NCBI GenBank assembly: GCA_019722365.1
Contig: JADFUC010001964.1
Span: 30,831-94,830 of the forward strand
Length of the DNA: 64,000 bases
Source of the DNA: Lithospermum erythrorhizon
Lineage: Eukaryota > Streptophyta > Magnoliopsida > Boraginales > Boraginaceae
Direction of reading: 5' to 3'
Under the pieces are notes generated by a model. That model saw only the letters and a program-made list of their open reading frames with translations, was not told where the DNA came from and did no database searches. Numbering within the stretch: the stretch's first letter is position 1; each line of letters begins with the position of its first letter. Of this stretch, positions 46,481 through 56,826 are shown one piece after another. The position numbers and the translations under genes are program-made.

Positions 46481-48400
46481 AACTCCGCCTCGCGGGGAGG
46501 AAGTCGGCAACTCCTCGAGAGCATCAACATATTCTCTCGCAGCGTACCTCCTCAGTCGTATACCACGCGTAGCCGACGGCATGAGCAAGATAACAGCGCA
46601 TCGACACCGGCGTGCATGGGCAACTAAGGCGAGAAATAGGGGTAAGAGGAAAGAATTTTCTATCACCTAGGAAGAAGATGCTTAAGATGTACAAGACTAG
46701 ATATTTCAATCTTCTTAGATGACAATCTATCACGTGATGTCTCCTAACGATCAGACAGAATAAGATCAAAATCATTCATCTCGAAAGGTAATAAATCTAT
46801 CTCCAAACATTGATTTCCAATTCTTATAGGGCAATTTCTAAGTACCTGCATCGTCTTAACGAGGCTTTCCTTCCGGAGTTAAGGAATTAGAAGTGGTCTG
46901 GCAAAATTTCCACGGTTTTAGGAATACGGCTGGGAAAATTTGAGATATGAAAGAATGAGTAGCTCGAGAATCAAACAAGACTTTTGCTTCAGCCCACGCT
47001 AAATTTAAGTACACATGACCACCACAGAATCTGAGCTTCTGTGGAAGTAGCGCAAATATCTTGCCCACGGCTGATTCGCGCCGTCGACTGATCTCAGCTG
47101 ACCTTACTATTATTCTCGACTCCACATGGCTTCTACACCATTTGGATGGGCCTCCGCGGCTTCGCGATGGCCTCCTGCGCTCGAGGCGCCTGGAGGAAAT
47201 GTGCGCTCCAACTATATTTCTGTCTGCAGGGACAATCGGGCTGCCCAGTGTGCCGCTTCTGGCGACATCGATACTTGAGACGCGCGGCCACATCTCGTAC
47301 CATTTCTGTGACCGGTTTACCGCAGCGAAAGCTCTGTAGTCACTACTCCCCACGATAACCTCCTCACGAGATCCCCGGACCGATGAAAAGACACGGGCAT
47401 AAAGCGATGATCTTGAATGCGATAATTAATGCCAGAACCTTTGGTGACTCATTTTTATGTGACATGTTGTGATGGGCGTCCCAAACCCAATTTCGGTAGC
47501 CACCCATCTTAGAGGCTTATCATATCTTCCTCTTTTCTCCCCACTAGCTGGACACTCCATGAAATCAATACTCCGCTGTAAGGCGTAAATTCGCTAGTTC
47601 ATGGAAAAGTTGTATAGTTCTTGAATGACTTAACTTTGGTGCGGATCTCGATTCATTCCGTCCACGAATCTCTGATCCTCTTCCCCACCATTAAGTGCCT
47701 CCGGAAGTAGACGGCGAGAGATATTTGAATCTTTTCTAAATCGGCTTTATATAACACCTCGCTAACTTGAAATTTGGATCAATTCTCTAGAGTTGTATGC
47801 ACGCCCAAGACAAAAGCTCCCGAAATAATTCCCGCAGGCGATCATGGCAACGGTGTCCGCCCTTAATCAAAGATGGGTGTACATTATACATACGATCTGA
47901 GCTCAGCCGTGTGTCTGGCAAAGGCTGCGAGAATATGGTCTCGACTCCCAGTAACTCCCTTGGCTCAAATATACTCTCAGTCTCGAATGAACTCACAATG
48001 CACGGATAGGAGAATCGGCTCAGCGAACTTTAGGCGGTCGGCTGCAGGTCAAATAACACTCTGTGACTAAAGACTTCGCGTCGGTGACAGGCCTTCACGG
48101 TCTCACGTCTCACGATATTTACCCCAGGGAATCCCCAGCTGGGCAAGTGCATCAGCTACCAATCATATCCACGTTTTACGCGACTCTGGCGCTCTGCCAT
48201 CTGGCGCTACCGCCTCTGTGACTCCGCCATTGCGCCCGCTTTGTTGCGCATACTGGCGGCTGGCGCAGAAACAGACTGCGTGGTGGCGTCGCGGTCATAA
48301 AATATGAAAGAAAGGAAGGATCGTACCCTTTTGAAAAAATGATATCGGCAATTCCACTGGCTGAAAGCCCCATCGACTGGGCACATAACCGCGCGCAGCG
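46480..48400 (-). pseudogene. Chromovirus gag and protease remnant
   Basis: The minus-strand frame at 46856-47353 ends with the retropepsin region: AEAKVLFDSRATHSFIS near 46990-46935, where the family has D-S/T-G. Here the glycine reads as Arg, by mutation or base error. A GHTGQPDCP-like zinc-knuckle stretch is readable in a shifted frame near 47235-47260. Further right the region is unusually GC-rich and gag-like, with MTATPPRSLF near 48302 as a possible gag start. No continuous frame remains. Confidence 0.7.
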
Positions 48401-48422
48401 CCATAAAGACCCACGAACACAG

Positions 48423-48437
48423 GCTCACGATGCCAAA
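48423..48437 (-). promoter_or_regulatory. Chromovirus primer-binding site
   Basis: The minus strand reads TTTTGGCATCGTGAGC, a diverged TTGGTATCAGAGC complementary to initiator-Met tRNA. It sits directly inside the LTR end at 48440, like the site at 52977. Confidence 0.7.
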
Positions 48438-48439
48438 AT

Positions 48440-50741
48440 TGTAACGACCGCTGATCGGCCATACAGGGTTAAGATCATTAACAGCATATGCAGTCGCCAA
48501 AGGATGGATAAAATAACAAAATAACTTTCGACATTGCTCAGAAATAAAGCTTACATTAGTAGTGAATTGTTCCGGCGGTACATCAGCAAAATAACGGACA
48601 ACTGAGAATACAAATCCAAGATCTGACATAAGGAAGGTATGACAACCCAGGGCCAGTGATACAATACAACCTGCCCCGGTCTAAAATATAAAGCGACAAC
48701 CAAAGGAAATAGTGATGAGGGACTTATATACCACGCTACTTTATGATCTCAGCATTTCGGCAAAACAACTCCTCGACCACAGGCTTGATCGCTCCTAGAA
48801 ACCTAGGCATGAAGCATCCCTTCCCGTAGAGAATAGAGATTAATAAATTTATTAAGCTTCAGTGAATCTGAATACCACAGGCCAGTTCCATCGCATATAG
48901 CATATATATATAAATATATCATATCTTAGCATTACATTCATCGAGGTACTTAATAAATACTTGTCCACATATCACATGAATTTCTCTTGTCTGATGTTAC
49001 ATGACGGCCTTTTACATGAGATTATATTCATAACTAATCGTATTAATTTAAAAACAATCTCGACAAAAATTAAAACCAGTGAGGAATCAGCGCCATGAAT
49101 ATCTGCTTGTATAAGGAATCCACACCAAAATAATACACATACGAGGAATCACCTCCAAATAATCAGATGAGGCCTCACTCGTCCTCTAGACCATTTCTAC
49201 GCACTTGATGTGCATATCGCTTGAGCCTCCGAATCACGGGGATACCAGCATGATAATACTTGCTGAAACCTCAGGTCAGGTCGCGCTCATAAATAACACA
49301 TAAAAACAACCAAAGCACATGCACTGCGATACGCTTCTGTGTGTGACCCATGTGCGGTAGCGTACATACGATTTCATAACATGAATTATATCGAAACTAT
49401 CTGTGTAACTCGTAATCTCGATTATGTCGTAACATCTTCATAATCATAGTTATCTTATAATGTCAATCAAAATCTGATTATTTCTAATAATAAATCGCAA
49501 ATCACAATTTCCCATAATATCCAATCATAGTCACAATACAATGGAATAGTCTCGAAACAACACATGAAAAATATATAACATGATATATATATGAAAGGTC
49601 CCATTCGTGAGATTTGTACTACTTTCGAGCCCAAAAGTAGTGATGATACATGCGATCCACTACGTCTTTGAATCCGGGCTTCCGACTCCTATTCAAAAGA
49701 AATTATCATTTATAAACGCATTCCATGAGAATAACCTCACTTAAAATCTATATAAACCCAAGTGTTATACCCCGTCTCGCGATCAAATTCTGACTCTTGT
49801 GATACGTCCTATTCCCCGAGATTGATATGCAACACAATATTCAGCGTACTATAATCCCCAATAGCCAACTTATTAAAATCTGATATTAAGTCTCGCTTTA
49901 TTACCCCAGCCAATAACATCTTAAGCCTTGGCTCACAATGATCGGTAATCAATTGACAACTAATTAATCCCACGTTAAATACAACCTCGATTCAGCTGGT
50001 ACCATACGAACTTTTCCCAAACTTTCTCAACCCAATCTCTACCTATCCATATCCAAACCAATAATTCTATACCCAAATCAACTATATTCAAGTCCTCTAA
50101 CCTCATATTACCATTTAAAGTCAATTTAAGAAAAGTCAATAAAAGTCAACATCTGAGAACTTTACACATTTTCTAGCCCCGATAACTACTCAAAATCACC
50201 TACAATCCGCTTCCCGATAGCAGACTAACAATTATATACCATAATAAAATCAAGATAAAAAGTCGACACAAAAGAAGTCAAGCCCATATAGAAAATTATT
50301 TCAGGCTTCGTGGTGAATTTGAAGATTAAAACTATTACCTTTGTTAACCTTAAGATGGGAACAAGATTTTGAGGATTAGATTCCATAAGATTGCCAAATA
50401 GAAACAATTCAAGGGGGGATGTGGAGGGGAGGGTTCGACCCATAATTAAGAAGAGACTGTTTTGTTTTGTGTGAGATAAGATTGATGATAAGATGATAAG
50501 GTTAAGTGTTAGTGGAGGTAGGTGGGAAGTGGGACCCTCAGTGGAGTTGATGCGTTTGGTTCGTAAATTTAAACTACTCTTCTCGGTTTGACCTAATTCG
50601 AACACGAGTCACATTAAATTTCTATTCTCCAAATTATATTATCGGCTGACCCATTATTATCATTATTCCATTAAAATTTTAACTTTAGCACTTGAAACAC
50701 TGACAGACGCTAGAATCACATTAAGAAAAATGTATAGGAGC
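48440..50741 (-). repeat. Full gypsy LTR, minisatellite family
   Basis: On the minus strand it starts AATAACCTGCTCC (50741) and ends GATCAGCGGTCGTTACA (48440). The right side is preceded by a polypurine-type stretch (AAGTGGAGAC) and GGACCTAAATTTTTGTC, the usual sequence before a chromovirus 3' LTR. The left side is followed by a primer-binding site, as for a 5' LTR. It thus serves both neighbours. A minisatellite is at 49082-49172. Confidence 0.8.
49082..49172 (-). repeat. LTR minisatellite, unit about 27 bp
   Basis: About three units of GAATC(A/C)(A/G)CCTCCAAATAATACACAT, the same unit and LTR position as 34004-34120. Confidence 0.75.
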
Positions 50742-50879
50742 AGGTTATTTAGGTCTCCACTTCTGACAAAAATTTAGGTCCTCGAAATTTACTCAGCGCC
50801 CCAGCGTCGGTACCCGGAAATCTGACACTTTCGGCACCGTATTAATTCATATACTACGTATTATGGTACGAGTTAAGAA

Positions 50880-51135
50880 CTAACCTTACGCTTGAAAGAT
50901 GTGGATATTGACTTACGACATCCTCTCCTCTGCTCCCGTGGCTTCATAAAACCGATGATTTAGCCTTATTAAAGCCACAACTTTATTTTACTTTCCATAC
51001 GATCCAAGAATTTTCACGGTTTCTCTTTCATCGTAGGTCCTCCCGAGCTCCAGCAGTTTGTGGCTCTAAGATATAAGGATTAAATTAAGGATATGTTTCT
51101 CAAGCTTGTGACACTGGAAGACATTATGATTTTAG
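50880..51135 (-). pseudogene. Chromodomain fragment of a second chromovirus
   Basis: The minus strand reads VFHVSQLEKHIL, LLELGRTYDERETVKILG and, in the next frame, VALIRLNHRFYEATGAEERM..IHIFQA. These are the VFHVS..LRKYI, YEE.PV.ILD and NH..EEATWE.EE..H.F landmarks of a chromovirus C-terminus. It stops at about 51135, where plus-strand LTR sequence begins. The rest of that element's pol is absent. Confidence 0.8.
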
Positions 51136-52972
51136 GGGTTGAAGTGTATTGATTGGATCGGTTGACACTGAGTTCTTTAAATTGTAGGATAATGTTATGG
51201 AAGTTTAATATAGTTGTTTTTGGAATATAATTTGGATGTTTTGAGGTTGATTGGTAGAGGACAATGGTTGAGTTAGGTTATTCCCCAAGTTAGTAGTAAG
51301 TGGGTTCTCAACTAAAGGTTGATTATAATGGGTTAATTGGTTGGCGATTGATTGTTGGATTGATTGGAGATGAGCTAGCTTGCTTGTGTTGGGATAATAA
51401 AGTGATGACCGAATATTGGGGGTTATGAAGTAAGTGAATGTAGTTAAGATGGAATTTTAGAAGTGTATACTAATTTAGGATAAGATGATTACCAAAAGAG
51501 TTAAATTGAATTGAGAGGCATTGGTACTTAATACTCGAGTTTAAATAGATGTTAAGAGAGGTTATTACAGATGTGTTATAATGTATAACTTCATTGAATA
51601 GGGTTAGGCTTTGGACCTATACCGAGGGCTGCCTAGAGTTACCATTCTGCTTTGAACCGAGGGGTAGTACAAATCTCACGATCGAGACCGCCGTATATAT
51701 TATGTTATATATTTGCATGTGTTGTCTTGGGACTATTTGGATATGTGTATTGTTTGATATGATTGATAATATGTCGATTCTAATTTATGATTTATATGAT
51801 GAAATAATTAGAGATTATAGGTTATATTATGAGATAGTTGAGATTATGATTCATATAAGCGAGATATTAATGATTATGATTTATATTATGGGATAGTTAT
51901 GAATATGATTCATGTTGTGAGTTGTGGGTTTGTGCGTGTCTTTGTGTGTACTTGTCTTTGTGTGTGGTGTGTGTTGTGTGGGCGTATGCCGGATGTGTTT
52001 TGATTGCTTTGTGTGTTATTGCCCGGGCGGTGGTGACCCAGGCCAGGAGGTTTGGTGTGGTGTGCATATTGTGTGGGTAAGCCAGGTGGATTGGAGGTTT
52101 TGGTGTGATAATGTCGCATTGAGGGTGTAGCCTCGGTCGGGGATGGAGGTGGAGGCCTCGTCGATTATTTGGAGGTGGATTCTTTCATGTAGTATTATTT
52201 GGAGGTGGATTCTCATGTGTATTATTTGGAGGTGGATTCTGTATGTGTTATTTAGGGTGGATTCATAAATCATTCTGCCCCGTTTGTGATTAGATTCTCA
52301 TTTGATGACTTTGATTATCTTGTGTGTTAAATGATTTCCACTTAAATGAATCTACGCATTATTTATGATTACTTCCATGTGTATAGTATTGTATGTAACA
52401 TCATTATAAGAAAGGATTACATGTGAGTTGTGGGTATTCATTGTGTGGCTGGTTAATGTATATGCGTATGTTATATATAAGTATGGAATATATGTGATGG
52501 GATCAGTACGTAATTGTTGTATTCACTTTCGGGTGTGAGCTCCTTTATTCTCATGGGCGGGCGTTTATGCACAGGTTTAGGGGTTGTCGGTGAGGTTGTC
52601 GAAGCTGCATTGATAGAGTACGGATTGAAGATTTTAGGTGAGGCGGCGATGGTATAGAAAGATCTCAATGGTCCTTTTTCCTCTTGTATGTTTTCTAGCT
52701 TCCAGGCTTGTATATTGAGAGGTCATGTAATATGTTGTATTGTGGAGATTAATATTGTGTATTGTATGGTTATTTTTAGGTTGATGTAAGTTTCGTTGAG
52801 GTGATACGTTCTTGTGCGATGTATTGTTAGTTTCTGCGATGGACAAAAGTGTACTATTATTATTAATGTCGAATGAAATGCTTTTATCTTGTCATCCATT
52901 CGATCGGTGGCTACGGTGTATAGGTTGTTGATGGCGGCAACACCGAGGCGGCCGACTGGGCGGAGTCGTTAA
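51136..52972 (+). mobile_element. 5'-truncated gypsy-type LTR (minisatellite family)
   Basis: Its body aligns in reverse with 33347-35672 (AGGTTATT..TGTTATAATGTATAA; CAAATCTCACGATCGAGACC). It ends GGCGGCCGACTGGGCGGAG near 52970, followed by a primer-binding site. The first several hundred bases of the LTR are missing at the junction with the minus-strand chromodomain fragment. Low-complexity TGATTATGA-type DNA fills 51740-51910. Confidence 0.7.
52142..52264 (+). repeat. LTR minisatellite, unit about 27 bp
   Basis: Four units of GGAGGTGGATTCT..ATGTGTATTATTT, the reverse complement of the arrays at 34004 and 49082. Confidence 0.9.
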
Positions 52973-52976
52973 TTTT

Positions 52977-52989
52977 TGGTATCGAGAGC
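52977..52989 (+). promoter_or_regulatory. Gypsy primer-binding site (iMet tRNA)
   Basis: TGGTATCGAGAGC is TGGTATCAGAGC with an extra G, a few bases after the LTR end. Confidence 0.8.
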
Positions 52990-55115
52990 TTAAGGTTTGG
53001 GTTTGTGGTGTCTTTTTGTGTGGTTATGTCTAGGTGTAAGATGGTTGAAGTGTTGTCGATGTTGAAGGTCTTAGCACATTAGTCGAGATTTTTTATTCTT
53101 TAAGATTGATTGTGGTACCACTTAGGGAAAGGTTGAATGAATCGTATTCGTTGTTGTCTTGACATAGGAGGTGAAAGCGGTTAGCTTTGATGAGTATCTG
53201 ATTGAAGTTGGATTACGAAGGAGGCCTTGCGTGTTTCCGTTGATACTACCTGGATAGTGGGTTCCATTGAAGTTGAGTAGATTCTGTCTTTTACTCTGGA
53301 TAACGGTTGTTATCAAGGATGTGAACTCAAGGCAGAAAAGTTTGGAAACGAGACATTAAGATATGGATGGATTGTTGGAATTTTGTTGGAGAGAAAGGAG
53401 ATACCAAAAGATGTTGGAAAGGAATCTATAATGTTGGATTTGGAATTGTTAAGTGGTCGATGTTTTTATGTAAATCTAAGAGTGTTAAGGGTAATCTGGT
53501 GATTGTGGTATAAGATTGTTGATCCTTAGATCCGTGAAGTTAAATCTGTGCACCTAAAATAATTGGTGGAAGAGTGTTGGTGATAATTATGGTGGTTGGA
53601 CCCAAGTGTTAGGGTAGAGAGAGAATTAATTTAGTTGACGGATAAGGATGGACCACTTGGAAAGATGAAGTAAGTTAATGAATCTTGTTGTTCCATGTGG
53701 AGTATGAATATGATAGGCAAGGAGAGAATATGCAAGTGTCGTAATAGGTTGATATTGGAAATTCTATCTCGATGGATACTAAGGGAATTGAGGATAAGCT
53801 GAAATGGAAAATTTTTGCCGCAAAATGTGTCACGATTGAGTGGTTGTATGAGGTTATCGATCATCTAGATGCATTGGAATATGTTTGTACATCTGAAATA
53901 TTGGAAAAATTGGTATTGGCGAAATTAAGTGTGTGAGTACTCTATTAGTGGATATGAAGTTGGATTTAATGTAACTGAGCAGATTGGGATAAAAATGAAT
54001 ATTTTAGTGATTGTCATTATGAAGTTCTAAGTTGCTTAAGTTGTGAATTGTTGCTTGGGGGAATAAAGTGGGAAAAAATAGAAAATTTTTAGGACTACGG
54101 GAGAAAACATGTGTAAATCTATTAATAAAACTTTGAGGCTTGGATATGGTAGAATAATTTAAATAAGGGTCTTAGCGGAATGGTGATATATTATTTAAAG
54201 CTGATGATAATAGGGAAATTTTGGTAAATTACAGAACATGATTGAGATTAGGTTGAAACGAGATTTTTGGTGGTTGTTAATGTATGATGAAGTTGTGTAT
54301 AATCGCATTATGATGAAACGTGAAACACGGAATAGAACCATGGGAAGGTATGATATGTAGGTATATGTTATCTTTGGTGTAGGATACGTGGAGTTATATG
54401 ATGCAATTGAAGGAGAAAGTATGAAATTTTATATAATTTGGTGATAATAGTTGAAATATCAAAGATGTAATTATTGAACAATTTGGTTATTGAGTAGTCA
54501 AAGGAAGCAGCAAGAAAGGGGTAGTGATTTTATTGAAGACTTGAATATATTGTATGTAATATTATATAACAAAGAATGTTGATTTGAGAAATTTGAATTT
54601 TTGGTTAGATGAGTTGAGTAGAGTTATAAGAGGTGAATCTCATAAATTATGGTTAAGTGACGTGAATAAATGATTAAGAAGGTTAAATGTTAAATGAATC
54701 AAAGTCTGGATTTGATTTCTTAGATGAGAATAGAGAATACGACATTAGTGATAAGGGGAGTAAATGTTTGGATATTATACTGTTTTCAAGATAGTGTGCT
54801 TGGTGGTGTTAGATCGCGGTTGAGATAAATTTTTTCAAGGATGGCAGTTAGAGTTATAATTAGATTCTCGTAAATTATAAGATTTGTAAAATGCAGGCTC
54901 AAACAGGAGGAAGTTGGACTAATAGTAGGAAAATTAGGTAGAATTAGTAATGGAATGTCGATGAATCTTGGGATCTAAACATAGAAATATGATGGTTAAT
55001 GTATCAAATCATAAATGAAATTTGTTGTTTAGGGATAAATATGATGGAAACTAATGATGAGGATGTCGCGAAATGTTAGTTCTAAGGATTTTGATTAATA
55101 GACTGCGAGTGTATG
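52990..55115 (+). mobile_element. C-poor internal region, possibly of a non-autonomous gypsy element
   Basis: This follows a plus-strand primer site and ends at another LTR start. I find no gag or pol motif in any frame. The plus strand is rich in G, A and T and strikingly poor in C, especially at 53900-55100, and the longest open frames are on the opposite strand. The arrangement resembles a LARD-type element with a non-coding core. A severely degraded gag-pol cannot be excluded. Confidence 0.5.
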
Positions 55116-56826
55116 TAATAACCGTTCGTACTAATATTATTGAAATAGTATACTAGTTTCTCGGTGGAGTATTTGAGGAGAAATAAAAATTAGAAAGTTG
55201 AATGAGTAATCGGCGAATCGGTGCGATTGGTAGTATATTTCGGTTTTGAGAATACAAAGTTTTAATTGAATGGAATGACATTATTTGAAGCGTTAATGTT
55301 TGAGTATATAAATGTTTGTTGTGTTTGGAAGTTGATTGTCGAAATAAGTTAAAAGTTGAATTAAACAGCCAAGGGTTTATGACTTAAATGAGCCAACCAT
55401 TTAAGCCCATATATTCATTTAGACTGACCCTGAAATGGAACAAAGGGACGAGAGTCCCTACGCACCAAACCGGCAGTGAACACTCCCCCCCTTTGATTTT
55501 CTTTATTGATTTCTCCTCAGTTTACCGAGGCTTTGGACCTCAATTTACGGGAGAGTTTCTCCTCATCGTCCTCGTCATTTCCAAAGTAAAAGGTGCGATC
55601 TTGTTGAGTATTTTGTGAGATCTCCAGAGGTTTGACTTTTGTTATTTTTGGCCATTTTGAATTTTATTGCTCAATTGATTCTTGGGTTCTAAATTAGTTG
55701 ATGCTTGAGTTGATATATGCGTGTTAAATGTGGAATTTTGGGCGTTTTTTAGGACCGTTGACTTTTTGGAATTTTGGGTTGACTTTTCATTTTTATGAGA
55801 TATTATTGAATATAATTATTGTATAGGCTTGGATATAATCTAAGTTGATGATGATCGATATTTAGGTAGAAAGTGTTGTTATGGTTGAGTTGACTTCAGT
55901 GATTTTGGGTTGACTTTTCTAAATTGTGGTCGATAGTATAAATATGTTATTGGACTTTATTGTGATTGTTTGAGGGTGATACAGGTATTAAGTTTGTTTG
56001 GAAGAGAAAGTATGTAGAAATTAGTTTTATTAGATTTTTGAGTAGTAAACGGGCCGGGTTGGGTTGCTAGAAGCGGGTTGATTAGTTGGAAAAGTTGATA
56101 TTTGGTTGATTAGAAATTGATTAGTAATGTTAGGTATTTTAGTTGCAGGGAGTGTTGATTGATTATAGGTTTTGGTCGAGATAGTTGAAATTCGCCATTT
56201 AATAGTCTTTGAAACATAATTAGCCAATTATACTTAAGTTGTCAATTTGTAACAAAAATGGGTGGTAAATTTAATTTAATCAAGGAGTCTAAATTGTTCG
56301 CGGTAATAGTACTAATTTCGGTGTTTGATTAGGCGTGGAGTGTGGGAAGGCAACTTGGATCGTCCCGGTGAGATTTCTTGTGCCGAACCCGAGGTGAGTC
56401 TTTATCTGCGTGTGTTACCTTGTGTACTTTACTTTAAATGGTGTACATGTCCTTGTAATATGATTATGTGAGAATGGTATACATGTAATGGTAGTACGTT
56501 ATGTGTGAGCCATAGCTTGATTATGTGACTAATGCAGCAGCTGAAAGGCGGCAGTAAGTGATGGCCAGACTCCCTTATATTATAGTTATGTGGCCTTGTC
56601 GGCACTTTTGTATTCGTAACCTTGTCGACACTTTTTGGGATTCACGTGGCCTTGTCGGTTTGTGATTGGTTTTACGATTGTGTTGTTTGAAATTTATTAT
56701 TGGCACACAATGTTGTTTGGGAGTAAAGTAGTTGGTTGTTGAGGTGTTAGTGGAGTTATATGACTTTGAAGTGACTTGAGGTAAGTAGTAGCTTGGCTCT
56801 CGACTTACTTGATATTTCCGTTAACA
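55116..56826 (+). mobile_element. Outer gypsy-type LTR, first part
   Basis: It starts TGTAATAACCGTTCG and continues through TAGTATACTAGTTTCTCGG (as in 62712-63036), a CT-rich leader (55460-55570), GTTGACTTTT repeats and GGCCTTGTCGGCACTT units at 56590-56650. It is interrupted at 56827 by another LTR and resumes at about 59401. Confidence 0.65.

Larger units (their letters stand above)
43655..50741 (-). mobile_element. Ty3/gypsy chromovirus (Tekay/Del-like)
   Basis: Read on the minus strand: LTR (50741-48440), iMet primer site (48437-48423), gag, protease, RT, RNase H, integrase, chromodomain (43890-44035) and a short piece of 3' LTR (43890-43655). Domain order with integrase last and a C-terminal chromodomain defines a chromovirus. 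All frames are broken. The 3' LTR is mostly deleted. Confidence 0.85.

Noticed and set aside
47061..47358. Overlapping plus-strand open frames in a GC-rich region
   Set aside because: They are antisense shadows of the chromovirus gag-protease remnant.
43655..50741. Integrated pararetrovirus
   Set aside because: Domain order, LTRs, an iMet primer site and a chromodomain identify a Ty3/gypsy chromovirus; no movement or coat protein motifs are seen.
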